From: Planctomycetota bacterium
GTDB lineage: Bacteria > Planctomycetota > MHYJ01 > WSZJ01
NCBI GenBank assembly: GCA_021413805.1
Contig: JAIOPR010000042.1
Location: forward strand, 1 to 32,584
DNA length: 32,584 nucleotides
Direction of reading: 5' to 3'
Positions 14,359 to 23,367 of this stretch are shown in pieces (position 1 is the stretch's first letter; the number at the start of each line of letters is the position of its first letter). The position numbers and the translations under genes were made by a program. Under the pieces are notes generated by a model. The model ran no database searches. It saw only the letters and a list, made by a program, of their open reading frames with translations, and was not told the origin of the DNA.

Positions 14359-16532
14359 AAAACATCGCTGCCCTCCTCTTCTGCCTCCTGCTCCCGGCGT
14401 TCGCCGCGGCGCAGTCCGAGTCGGACTCCGTGTACTTCGACGAAGAAAGCGACGCCACGACGCTGGTGGAGAAAGGCGACGCGGCGCTCAAGAAAGGCGA
14501 CCTGCCGGGCGCGATCGCGGCGTGGCAGAAGGTGCTGGACGACCATCCGCGGGCGGTCATGCCGGCGGGGGACGGGATCTGGCTCTCGGCGTCCGTCGCC
14601 GTGTCGCGCCGCATCGCCGCGCTTCCGCCGGAAGGAATCGACGAGTACGTCTCGCTTTACGAAAGCGTGGCGTCGCAGCGCGCGGCCAAGGGCACGTTTG
14701 AGGACCTGCGGTCGGCCGCGGAGCAGTTCTTCTGCACCCCGTCCGGTGGCGAAGCGATGGAGCGGCTGGGTGCGATGTACGCGGACACCGGGGCGATCGA
14801 GATGGCGATGCGCTGCTGGGAAGAGGTCGCGGAGCGGCACCCGGCGAAGAAAGAACGGCCCGCGATGCTGGCGCGGCTCGGGCTGGCGTACCAGCGCCTC
14901 GGTTTTGAAGAGAAGGCGAAGGCGCTGACCGCCGCGCACGGCGGATTGGCCGTCATGGCCCGCGGTACCCTCACGACGATCGCGGACCTCATGGCGAAGG
15001 CTTCTTCCGCGCCGATTGCCGCCGGGCGCACCGCGGCGATCCTGCCCGACCTGACCTTCGCGCCGATTCCCGACTCGGCCCCCATTCCCCGTTCCGTGAA
15101 ATGGCGTCTCGAACTCGGGCAGAAGAACCAGGTCGAGGCCCGCCGCGGGGTCGTCATCCGCCGCGGCGGCGTCGGCCAGGCCCTCCAGACCTACCCCTCC
15201 GCCGCCGACGGCAAGCTCTTCGTCAACCTCGGCCGCTGCCTCATCGCCCTCGACAGCGCCACCGGCGAATTCCAGTGGCGGATCGGCGAGCCGATCGGGG
15301 AAGTCGCTTCCGGGAAGCCGTTCGTGCTGCCGAGCACGTTCTTCGCCTACCTCGACCAGCGCTTCTGGGGCCACCGGTTCTACGCCGTGATCTCCGAAGG
15401 GATCCTCTACGCGAACCTGACGACCTCGGGGGAGTGGTGCCAGTTGCGGGCGATCCGCGTGAAGGATGCGCGTTCGATCGGGTGGGGGCCGGAAGCGGGG
15501 CTGGCGCCGGGGTACGACCTGACGGGGCCGCCGTTGCCGTGGCGCGACCGGGTGTACGTCGGCGGGGTGGACCGGAACAAGCCTTCGGAAGTCTGGCTGT
15601 TCGCGTTCGACAAGGCGACCGGCGCGCTGGTCTGGAAGACGTTCGTGGCGGCGTACCAGCCGCCGGGTGGCGGGGCCTGGGGCGGGAACGCCGCGATGCC
15701 GGTCTTCGCGCCGGTTGTCGCCGCTTCCGGGAGCTACGTCTACGTCTGCACCAACAACGGCGCGCTGGCCTGCGTCAGCCACACCGGCGAGATCCTGTGG
15801 GCGACGAAGTATCCCAAGCCGAAGAACCAGAACCCGTGGATGTGGATGCAGCAGGCGGCGGAAGACACGTGGGACCTGAGCCCGATCTTCGCGACCGGCC
15901 GCGACATCATTTTTTTCCCGAGCGACGGCACGCACTGCTGCCGGCTGGACGGCATCACGGGGCGCGGGTTTCTCGCGCCTTCGGACCCGTCGAAACCTGT
16001 TGAGAACCCCCTCCGCGCCATGAGCGTCGTCGCCCGCGAGCGCTGCCGGCACCTCATCGCCATCGACGGCGACCTCGCCACCCTCGTCGGCGACGAGTGC
16101 AAACTCTACGACTTGCGGAAGGGCTCGATGGTGTCCGGCGCGTGGGACGAAACGAAGCCGTGGCCCTACTGCGGCCGAGGCCTGGTCACGCGCGATTCGA
16201 TTTTCGTGCCCGTACGTTCCACCAAGCCGCGCATCCTGATTTTTAATCGCAAGATGAAGGAAAAGAAGGACGTCCCCTGGCCCACCGATGGCGCGCCCGG
16301 CACGCTCATGCTCGCCGGCAAGCTCCTCCTCTCGGTTTCGCCGCACGAGATCGTGGCGCTTTCCGACGAAGCGCCGCCCGCGCCGCCGGATGACCCGGAG
16401 GACGGCGAAGTGAAGCCCGGGGACGGGACGAAGACCCCGCCCGACGGCGAGATGCCGAAACCGCCGGGGGGAGACGAGAAGCCCGACCCTGACGGCAGCA
16501 GTACTCCCGAGGAATCCGCCCCGCCGAAATAA
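14355..16532 (+). CDS. Secreted PQQ-like beta-propeller protein with N-terminal TPR-like region
   Basis: The track start at 14328 lies inside cutA. ATG 14355 overlaps the cutA stop and gives a clear signal peptide (MKNIAALLFCLLLPAFAAAQ) and a 725-aa protein. Residues of about 30-200 are helical and TPR-like (DAALKKGDLPGAIAAWQKVL). From about 240 to 660 there are propeller blades of PQQ/BamB type: GKLFVNLGRCLIALDSATGE, AFDKATGALVWKTF and YVCTNNGALACVSHTGEILW. The C-terminal 60 residues are a disordered Pro/Asp/Glu/Lys tail (PPDDPEDGEVKPGDG). It is predicted periplasmic or outer-membrane associated. It lacks the lipobox of BamB and is longer than BamB, so a BAM-complex role should not be assumed. 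Dehydrogenase active-site residues were not identified. Confidence 0.82.
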   Translation: MKNIAALLFCLLLPAFAAAQSESDSVYFDEESDATTLVEKGDAALKKGDLPGAIAAWQKVLDDHPRAVMPAGDGIWLSASVAVSRRIAALPPEGIDEYVSLYESVASQRAAKGTFEDLRSAAEQFFCTPSGGEAMERLGAMYADTGAIEMAMRCWEEVAERHPAKKERPAMLARLGLAYQRLGFEEKAKALTAAHGGLAVMARGTLTTIADLMAKASSAPIAAGRTAAILPDLTFAPIPDSAPIPRSVKWRLELGQKNQVEARRGVVIRRGGVGQALQTYPSAADGKLFVNLGRCLIALDSATGEFQWRIGEPIGEVASGKPFVLPSTFFAYLDQRFWGHRFYAVISEGILYANLTTSGEWCQLRAIRVKDARSIGWGPEAGLAPGYDLTGPPLPWRDRVYVGGVDRNKPSEVWLFAFDKATGALVWKTFVAAYQPPGGGAWGGNAAMPVFAPVVAASGSYVYVCTNNGALACVSHTGEILWATKYPKPKNQNPWMWMQQAAEDTWDLSPIFATGRDIIFFPSDGTHCCRLDGITGRGFLAPSDPSKPVENPLRAMSVVARERCRHLIAIDGDLATLVGDECKLYDLRKGSMVSGAWDETKPWPYCGRGLVTRDSIFVPVRSTKPRILIFNRKMKEKKDVPWPTDGAPGTLMLAGKLLLSVSPHEIVALSDEAPPAPPDDPEDGEVKPGDGTKTPPDGEMPKPPGGDEKPDPDGSSTPEESAPPK

Positions 16533-16538
16533 ACCCAC

Positions 16539-16557
16539 GCCGGGCCCCGCGCCCGGC
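16539..16557. other. Short GC-rich hairpin between propeller gene and SIMPL gene
   Basis: GCCGGGC (16539-16545) pairs with GCCCGGC (16551-16557) around a 5-nt loop. No T-run follows, so it is not a convincing terminator. It may moderate readthrough or protect the mRNA 3' end. The gap between the flanking genes is only 58 nt. Confidence 0.4.
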
Positions 16558-16590
16558 CGAATCTCGCCCACACTTTCGAGGCTTCACGAC

Positions 16591-17409
16591 ATGCGCCGTT
16601 TCATCGCCATCACCGCCCTCCTGGCCGTCGCCGCCGTTTCGGCCGGCGCTGAGGACCGCAATACGATCACCGTGCGCGGAAAAGGCACCGTCCGCGTCCG
16701 TCCCGACCGCCTGGTCCTCGTCCTCGGCGCCAGCGGCAAGGCCGAGAAGGCCACCGATGCCGTCGAGAAGCTGAACAAGAAGAAGGACGAGATCCGCGAC
16801 GCCGTGGACAAGGTGCTCCAGGGCAAGCAGGGGCTGAACGTGACCGTGAAGGACTCCGGGCTGACGTTCGGCGCGCCCGCCGACGAGATGATGCAGATCC
16901 GGATGATGGGCGGACAGCAGCCCGAAGGCGCGGGCGAGATGGCCGTGACGACCGAAGTCCAGGTCACCGTCGGCGGCATCGACAAGATGCAGGACGCGGA
17001 CCTCGCTTCCCTCATCAGCTCCCTCGTGGACAAGGCCAACGAGGCCGGCGCGGAAATGAAACCCGTCGCGAACCGCTATAACCCCTACCTCCCGTCCGCC
17101 GGTGGCTCCAACGGCGTCTTCTTCGGGTTCTCCGATTACGACAAGCAGGCGGAGAGGGCGTGGGACGAAGCGGCGAAGAAGGCGCGGGAGCGCGCCGAAT
17201 CGATCGCAAACCGGCTGGGGCTGATCGTCGGCGACGCCGTGCGCGTGAAGGACACTTCCAACGAGGGCTCGGCCGTGGCGAAAGCGTCCAACCCTTATGC
17301 CGCGATGCTCGGGATGGCGTCGGACGACGACGGGCCGAAGATCAAGTCGAGCGGCGAGATGGAGCTTTCCGTGGAGATGGAAGTCGAGTTCGAGCTGAAG
17401 AAGAAGTAG
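16591..17409 (+). CDS. Exported SIMPL (DUF541) domain protein
   Basis: This 272-aa protein has a Sec signal peptide (MRRFIAITALLAVAAVSAGA) followed by the typical SIMPL opening TITVRGKGTVRVRPDRLVL, which resembles the family's v-x-G-x-G-x-v-x-v-x-P-D signature. The C-terminal half includes the characteristic helix AWDEAAKKARERAESIANRL and a segment rich in Met/Asp before the last strand. SIMPL/DUF541 proteins are periplasmic or outer-membrane associated, oligomeric in some cases (BP26) and linked to stress tolerance in others; the molecular function is not established. It lies 58 nt after the propeller gene and ends at a strong terminator, so it is probably the last gene of the cutA transcription unit. 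Confidence 0.87.
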   Translation: MRRFIAITALLAVAAVSAGAEDRNTITVRGKGTVRVRPDRLVLVLGASGKAEKATDAVEKLNKKKDEIRDAVDKVLQGKQGLNVTVKDSGLTFGAPADEMMQIRMMGGQQPEGAGEMAVTTEVQVTVGGIDKMQDADLASLISSLVDKANEAGAEMKPVANRYNPYLPSAGGSNGVFFGFSDYDKQAERAWDEAAKKARERAESIANRLGLIVGDAVRVKDTSNEGSAVAKASNPYAAMLGMASDDDGPKIKSSGEMELSVEMEVEFELKKK

Positions 17410-17431
17410 CCGCAGCGAAGAGTCGAAAACG

Positions 17432-17461
17432 GGCCCGGTGCGAAAGCGCCGGGCCTTTTTT
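17432..17461 (+). terminator. Intrinsic terminator after SIMPL gene, possibly bidirectional
   Basis: GGCCCGGTGC (17432-17441) pairs with GCGCCGGGCC (17446-17455) over 10 bp (one G-T pair) with a GAAA tetraloop, followed by six Ts (17456-17461). The converging gene on the minus strand ends at 17468. On that strand the same hairpin is preceded by an A-run and followed by CGTTTTC, so it may also terminate the opposite transcript. Confidence 0.93.
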
Positions 17462-17467
17462 GTTGAA

Positions 17468-17890
17468 CTACCGCAGCACAGAAATGCTCCGCACGACCCA
17501 GGTGTCGCCCTTCTTCACGAGCGAAATCGACAGCCTGCCTTTCTGCTTCTTGTCGTTCGCGTCGGTGTACTCGTAGACGTACGTGGCCGAGGGGTTGCTG
17601 CCTCCCTCGTACCCATCTTTTTCGATCTTGAGCGTCACCGTCGTGTTGGATTCGAAGAATTTCTTGAGCCGCGAGATCGCCTGGTCGCGCGAGTACTGGG
17701 CGGAGTCGTCGGGAAGTGACAGCGTGACCTTGGAGTCCTTGTCGAAGCTCGCCCCGACGCCCTTGGCATTCCCGGCGTACCACGATCCCGACACGCTCTC
17801 AAACACGGCCATCGCGGCGTCCTCGGGTTTGTCGTCCGCGAGGGCGGGCAGCGAAAGGACGGCGAGCAGGAAGGTGAAGAGCCTTTTCAT
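17468..17890 (-). CDS. Small exported NTF2-like protein (SnoaL/DUF4783-like)
   Basis: This 140-aa protein has a signal peptide (MKRLFTFLLAVLSLPALA) and a single domain of about 115 residues. Its pattern fits an NTF2-like cone fold: a helix followed by WYAGNAKGVGASFDKDSKV, then a strand-rich half ending GDTWVVRSISVLR. Members such as DUF4783 or SnoaL-like proteins are similar in size; the exact family is uncertain. It is predicted periplasmic, with no catalytic residues assigned. The gene stands alone, with a near-consensus sigma-54 promoter 61-75 nt upstream, and the nearest gene on that side encodes an NtrC-type activator. It is therefore probably switched on by that regulator or another sigma-54 activator. 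Confidence 0.75.
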   Translation of the reverse strand: MKRLFTFLLAVLSLPALADDKPEDAAMAVFESVSGSWYAGNAKGVGASFDKDSKVTLSLPDDSAQYSRDQAISRLKKFFESNTTVTLKIEKDGYEGGSNPSATYVYEYTDANDKKQKGRLSISLVKKGDTWVVRSISVLR

Positions 17891-17950
17891 GGTGGGCCTC
17901 GTCTCGGGCGGCGGTCGCGTGTGGAGCGGCGTCGCAGTGCCTCTCTTGAT

Positions 17951-17965
17951 TGCAAAAGCAGTGCC
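17951..17965 (-). promoter_or_regulatory. Sigma-54 (-24/-12) promoter of the NTF2-like gene
   Basis: The minus strand reads GGCACTGCTTTTGCA, i.e. GGCAC-N5-TTGCA, with exactly 10 nt between the invariant GG (-24) and GC (-12). This matches the RpoN consensus TGGCAC-N5-TTGCA except for the first base (G for T). The predicted start is near 17940, leaving a leader of about 50 nt before ATG 17890. It lies in the 159-bp gap directly downstream of the NtrC-type activator gene. Confidence 0.82.
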
Positions 17966-18049
17966 CCGGGTCGATTCTATAACACCTTGGCGCCGCGGGA
18001 GTTGCGAATGTGCCTCCGCGGGGCACCGTCCCTTTCCGGGGACACCTGG

Positions 18050-19432
<1,383 letters not shown>

Positions 19433-19474
19433 GCGCGCATTGTGCCGCGGGGCGGCCTCCGTGCGAATTCCTTC

Positions 19475-20182
19475 TTACACCCGCGCCGCTTCCACCACCA
19501 TCCCCGGGCCGCGCTCCTGGAAGCGGCTTTCCCGCCAGTCGCCGAAGATCGCGAAAAGCTCAAAGCCCGCGGCGCGCAGTTCCTCCTCGAGGGTCCGACG
19601 GTCGAGGAGCGCGAGGCGGCGCGTCGTTTCGGCGACCGGGCGCCCTTCTTCGAAATACTCCGACCGGATCGCGATCTGGCCGTCCGCGCGCTGCGCCGTC
19701 TCAAACCGCGCGACCCGTTTTCCCTCGCAGGCCATTTCTGCCGCGAGCCGGCGGGGAGAAGTGCCTTTCGCGCGGGGGGAAGCGGCCTGGAGGTCGAGCA
19801 CGAGCTGGCCATCCGGGTTGAGCGCTTCGCGGACACACGCGAGGCAGCGGGCTCGGTCGTCGCGCGTGAGGAGTTCCTGGAATGCGGCGTGAATGGAGAA
19901 GACGCAGCTGATGCGGCGGGCGGCGAACCGGCGCAGGTCTGCGCGGAAGACAGGGACGCCGGGGGCGTTGCGCCGGGCTCGGTCGAGCAGGGATGGCGAC
20001 GGTTCGAGGCCGACGACCTGCACCGCCGCCCTCCGGAGATACGAGAGGAGCCTCCCGGTCGCGCACCCGAGCTCGAGCACCCGGCCGCGCGAGCGCGAGT
20101 CCCAGTAGCGCAGCGTGTCGTCCTGAAGCGCGTGTTCGGCGTCGAGGAACCCGGCGAGGAGCGCTTCACGTTCCCCGCTCAT
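19475..20182 (-). CDS. Class I SAM-dependent methyltransferase
   Basis: ATG 20182 (MSGEREALLAGFLDAEH) is chosen over the track's 20209 because it overlaps the upstream gene's stop (ATGA), giving 235 aa. The Rossmann motif I is VLELGCATGRLLSYL, with motif II acidic loop VVGLEPSPSLLDRA and a motif III-like FRADLRRF. The C-terminal half is a beta-sheet typical of small-molecule or unknown-substrate methyltransferases (RRTLEEELRAAGFELFAIFG). It is cytoplasmic. The substrate is unknown; its coupling to an uncharacterised 130-aa protein gives no clear hint. Confidence 0.88.
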   Translation of the reverse strand: MSGEREALLAGFLDAEHALQDDTLRYWDSRSRGRVLELGCATGRLLSYLRRAAVQVVGLEPSPSLLDRARRNAPGVPVFRADLRRFAARRISCVFSIHAAFQELLTRDDRARCLACVREALNPDGQLVLDLQAASPRAKGTSPRRLAAEMACEGKRVARFETAQRADGQIAIRSEYFEEGRPVAETTRRLALLDRRTLEEELRAAGFELFAIFGDWRESRFQERGPGMVVEAARV

Positions 20183-20571
20183 GAATTTCCGACGCGGAGC
20201 GTGTCCCACGCCCGGACAGCCCAGTCGAGGTCGGCCTCTTCCTCGAAGTAGAACGAAACAAGCGCGAGCCGCCGGGCGGAGGCCGTGAGGGTGGTCAGGG
20301 TCCAGGAACGTTTCCCGGCGCCGTCCTCACGCATGAAATAGGCGCGGCCGAAGCGACCGGGTTGGCTGCGCTCCCATTCTTCGTCGGGCTTGCGGCTGGG
20401 GGAGTAGAGCTCGTTGACGGAGCGGTGGGGCTCGCGGAATTTCGATTCGTAGAGGGCGACCCAGACGGTGCGCTTGTCGCCGGAGAAACAGAGGTCCCCG
20501 TCCTCGACGCGGCGTTCGAAGCCGGGTCCGATATTGATGGAGCAGGTGCGGGTGATGCGCTCGGCGCTCAC
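20179..20571 (-). CDS. Unrecognised 130-aa protein coupled to methyltransferase
   Basis: I do not recognise this family. It starts with GTG 20571 (MSAERITRTCSINIGPGF) and its stop overlaps the methyltransferase start. The predicted fold is alternating beta-strands (RTVWVALYESKF; RSWTLTTLTASARRLALVSF) ending in one amphipathic helix (DLDWAVRAWDTLRVG). There is no signal peptide or membrane segment. A compact alpha/beta domain of this layout could be a regulatory or immunity-like module, but no motif supports that. Confidence 0.7.
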   Translation of the reverse strand: MSAERITRTCSINIGPGFERRVEDGDLCFSGDKRTVWVALYESKFREPHRSVNELYSPSRKPDEEWERSQPGRFGRAYFMREDGAGKRSWTLTTLTASARRLALVSFYFEEEADLDWAVRAWDTLRVGNS

Positions 20572-20600
20572 GCCGCCAGAATAACGCGGCGGTCGCGAGC

Positions 20601-20669
20601 GGAAAAGAGGGCGCCCCCCGGTTGACCGGAGGGGGAAGTCTCCGGAGGGGAAGGTCCCGAGGGGCGCCC
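20601..20669 (-). terminator. Probable terminator downstream of porin gene
   Basis: On the minus strand, GGGCGCCCC (20669-20661) can pair with GGGGCGCCC (20617-20609) over 9 bp, enclosing a roughly 43-nt GC-rich region with its own small inverted repeats. The distal arm is followed by CTCTTTTCC. The long loop and imperfect T-run make this less certain than the two plus-strand terminators. It begins 23 nt after the porin stop. Confidence 0.5.
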
Positions 20670-20692
20670 CGCGAAATCGCGGTCCTGCCAGT

Positions 20693-22060
20693 CTAGAAAT
20701 CGACCTGAACGCGGATCACGAGCACGTCTTCGTGATCGAACCGGCGGTTGCCCACGACCAGCGGACGGATCGAGGAGCCGGTGTACTCGATGAACGCGTA
20801 CATCGCCGAGACGCGGACGTTCGGGTTCGGGTACCAGTTGACCCCGGCCGCGAACTCGTCCACCTTCTGCGCCGAATCCTGCTTCGAGATGATCCCGTCG
20901 CGGATCAGGTCGCCCGGGACATTGAAGCGGCTGTAGCGTGCCAGGACCTCGACCGCGCCGATGCCGCCAGCAGAGCCGAACAGCGGCTTGTTGACCGTCG
21001 GCCGATCCCAGGTCTTCGCTTCACCCGTGATGATCCACGACGCCGTCACCAGCCACGCCGAGTGGTTCGCATTCGCGCCGCGGCCGGTCTTGGTCGTGGA
21101 GCCCGGGAAGCGGTACGAATCGCGCGTCCACAGGAACTGGGCCTTCACGCCGATCGGCCCGAGGAGCCAGGCCAGCTCGGTGTTCACCCGGTAGCGGCTG
21201 CCGTCGAACCGCGCGAAATTCGCATTGGGGCCCTTCGCCACGAACGTCGTCTGCGAGGCGGGATCCGAGTACGTGTAGGGAAGCACGCCGGTCGCCAGGC
21301 CGCGCTTGCCGTAGTTCGCGTCCACGGCGATGTGGATGCCCTTGAGGAAATCGGATTCCATCGTCGCGAACGGCCGGAGCTGTGCGCGGAGGAAGATGTC
21401 CTTGTCGCTGTTGTTGTCCACACCGGCGCGGCCGGTGCCGTTCGAAACCATCACGTTGTAAGCGAAGATCTTTTCGACGATTTCCCCGTACACCATCGCG
21501 CCCAGCTCGTACCCGGGGACGAGCCTGTCGAGAAGGCCGCGCTCCGGCATGTCGATGAACAGCGTCGACTGCGTCTGGTCGATCGACATCGGCGCCTTGT
21601 ACTGCCCGACCTTGATCTTGAGGCAGCTGAAGCGCTCGAAGGACACGTAGGCATCGTCGATGGAGAAATTCGGCCCGGTCGAGGCGGCCTCAACGCGGAA
21701 CCCCCAGTCCTTGAAGATCTTTCCCTGCAGGTCGATCTTCACTTCGCGGAACGAGAAACTGTTGATCGAGATGCGCTCCGGGTTCATGAAGTACGCCCGG
21801 TAGTGGACGAGCACGCGTCCGCCGACATGCATCTCAAAGTTGCCGTCCTGGCTCTTCACCTGCAACCCGTTCTTGAAATACGCATCGATCTTGTTGCTTC
21901 CCGCGGCGGCCGGCGAACCCGGCTCCGGGGCCGCTCCCTCCGAGTCCTCCTTCACCTTCATCTTCGTCTCCAGCGACTTAACGCGATCTTCCAGCGTTTC
22001 GGCGCCTGCCAATCCCGCGAGGAAAAGGCACATCCCCAGCGTCGTCGAGATCCGGCTCAT
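20693..22060 (-). CDS. OprO/OprP-family (phosphate/polyphosphate-selective type) porin
   Basis: This 455-aa protein has a signal peptide (MSRISTTLGMCLFLAGLAGA), a short N-terminal coiled segment (TLEDRVKSLETKM) and a Pro/Gly-rich linker. A 16-18-strand type barrel then begins at DAYFKNGLQVKS, with the family segment FSIDDAYVSFERF and ...KVGQYKAPMSIDQTQS. It ends in VRVQVDF with the C-terminal Phe recognised by BAM. OprO/P porins let phosphate or pyrophosphate cross the outer membrane; other members of the family differ in selectivity, and the arginine ladder cannot be assigned here. Its promoter carries the same 11-bp-phased units as pstS, supporting a phosphate role. It lies divergent from the STAS gene. 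Confidence 0.9.
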   Translation of the reverse strand: MSRISTTLGMCLFLAGLAGAETLEDRVKSLETKMKVKEDSEGAAPEPGSPAAAGSNKIDAYFKNGLQVKSQDGNFEMHVGGRVLVHYRAYFMNPERISINSFSFREVKIDLQGKIFKDWGFRVEAASTGPNFSIDDAYVSFERFSCLKIKVGQYKAPMSIDQTQSTLFIDMPERGLLDRLVPGYELGAMVYGEIVEKIFAYNVMVSNGTGRAGVDNNSDKDIFLRAQLRPFATMESDFLKGIHIAVDANYGKRGLATGVLPYTYSDPASQTTFVAKGPNANFARFDGSRYRVNTELAWLLGPIGVKAQFLWTRDSYRFPGSTTKTGRGANANHSAWLVTASWIITGEAKTWDRPTVNKPLFGSAGGIGAVEVLARYSRFNVPGDLIRDGIISKQDSAQKVDEFAAGVNWYPNPNVRVSAMYAFIEYTGSSIRPLVVGNRRFDHEDVLVIRVQVDF

Positions 22061-22103
22061 CTGTCCTCCTTGAAAAGGGAAACCGTGTGTTTGACGAAGG
22101 CGA

Positions 22104-22157
22104 AGGGTAGGAGGCGCGTGTTCAGGGGGGACGAGGCGAATGTTAAGAACGGGATAA
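22104..22157 (-). promoter_or_regulatory. Pho-box-like promoter of the porin gene
   Basis: On the minus strand, 6-bp units TTATCC (22157-22152), TTAACA (22146-22141), CTCGTC (22135-22130, weak) and TGAACA (22124-22119) are spaced exactly 11 bp apart. After the last unit come 9 nt and then TACCCT (22109-22104), a plausible -10. The pstS promoter has the same unit spacing and the same 9-nt gap to TACCGT. The 7+4 bp direct-repeat layout is that of PhoB-type operators. The leader to the ATG is about 43 nt from the -10. Confidence 0.65.
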
Positions 22158-22272
22158 ATCGAACCGCCGGGGACCGCGAATTAACGGGGAATTCACGGGC
22201 GCTTTGCCGCCGTCGAACCCGTGGGACCGATGATTCCGCAGGGAAAAAGAAGCGGGCAATCGGAGAGAAGCC

Positions 22273-22656
22273 ATGATCGACCTCGTGATCCGGACGGTGG
22301 TGTTCGGCGACGGGCAGGCGTGCGTCGAGCTGGAGGGCGTGCTGGACGGGAGGACGTCGGTCGAGCTGGAACAGGAGGTCGTGGAACTCCTCGAGCGGGG
22401 CCCGTGCCGGCTCGCCTTCGACCTCTCGAGGCTCTCGGTCATCACGAGCGCCGGCGCCGGGGTATTCGTCGGGACCGTCGTGATGACCCAGGAGCGGGGT
22501 GGCGCCATGGCGCTGGTCCGCCCGCAGCCGGCGGTGCGGCAGGTCCTCGAGATCCTCGGGCTCGGCGGCGTCTTCCCGATCGTGGACGACATGGAGGACG
22601 CGGTCCTCTCGATCGAACACCTCTGCCGCGTCAACCGCGGGTCCGCAGCCGGGTAG
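22273..22656 (+). CDS. STAS-domain anti-sigma-factor antagonist (RsbV/SpoIIAA-like)
   Basis: This 127-aa single STAS domain has the usual strand-helix order: VELEGVLDGRTSVELEQEV, RLAFDLSRLSVITSAGAGVF and a C-terminal helix DDMEDAVLSIEHL. Ser59 in ITSAGAG lies at the position phosphorylated in RsbV (DSTG), though the preceding Asp is Thr. Such proteins bind an anti-sigma kinase when unphosphorylated and so release a sigma factor or other partner. No RsbW-like kinase or PP2C phosphatase is in the window. It has a good AGAGAAG ribosome site and converges on phoU with only 4 nt between the stops. Its role in the phosphate region is unknown. Confidence 0.85.
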   Translation: MIDLVIRTVVFGDGQACVELEGVLDGRTSVELEQEVVELLERGPCRLAFDLSRLSVITSAGAGVFVGTVVMTQERGGAMALVRPQPAVRQVLEILGLGGVFPIVDDMEDAVLSIEHLCRVNRGSAAG

Positions 22657-22660
22657 GCCT

Positions 22661-23344
22661 TCACGCCCCGGCCCGCGTCCCTTCGCGAAGCGATCGCGAG
22701 TGCCGCACGATCTCCCCCGTCACGAGGTAGATCGTGTCCTCCGCGATGTTCGTCACGAGGTCCGCAATCCGTTCCATCTCGCGCCCGATCCGGTACACCG
22801 TCAGCGCGGCGTCGATGTGCGCGGGAGATTCGCGAAGCGTCCTCCGTGCGGTGTCGGTGATCTCGCTGTCCAGCCGGTCGATCGCCTCGTCCGCCTGCAG
22901 CACCGCCCGCGCTTCTTCCACATCCTGGCGGCGAAGCGCCCGGATTCCGCGCGAGATGGCCTCGACGACGCGCGCCGCCATCTCGCCGGCCTGGGGCGGA
23001 AGAGAGAACGCGCGGTCCTCGAGGACAGCGTGGGTGAGACGCGCAACGTTGGTCGCGTGGTCGGCGATGCGCTCGAGGTCGTTGTTCACCTTGAGGACGG
23101 TCGCGAGGTAACGCAGGTCGCGGGCGACCGGTGCGTAGAGCGCGATGAGCTTGAGGCACTCTTCCTCGATCCGCACTTCCTCGCGATCAACATCCTCGTC
23201 CATCATCATCGCCCGCTGGGCCCGCGCTGCGTCGCCGGTGACGAGCGCGTGGACCGCATCCTCAACGCAGCGGTGCACGCGGTCCTCCTGCCTGAGGAGG
23301 AGTTCGTTCAGGGACTCGAGGGCCTGTGCGAAGTGCTTCGACAT
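22661..23344 (-). CDS. phoU: PhoU, phosphate-signalling regulator
   Basis: The true start is ATG 23344 (MSKHFAQALESLNELLLRQ), giving 227 aa, the usual PhoU length; the track's 354-aa ORF extends into pstB. Two three-helix PhoU repeats are visible, each with the metal-binding type motif: NNDLERIADHATNVAR and IGREMERIADLVTNIAED. PhoU is a cytoplasmic protein that links the Pst transporter to the PhoR kinase and damps phosphate uptake. It is the last gene of the pst operon, 23 nt after pstB. No phoB or phoR gene is in the window. Confidence 0.95.
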   Translation of the reverse strand: MSKHFAQALESLNELLLRQEDRVHRCVEDAVHALVTGDAARAQRAMMMDEDVDREEVRIEEECLKLIALYAPVARDLRYLATVLKVNNDLERIADHATNVARLTHAVLEDRAFSLPPQAGEMAARVVEAISRGIRALRRQDVEEARAVLQADEAIDRLDSEITDTARRTLRESPAHIDAALTVYRIGREMERIADLVTNIAEDTIYLVTGEIVRHSRSLREGTRAGA

Positions 23345-23367
23345 GGTTTCTCCGTGGCTGAGCCTGC

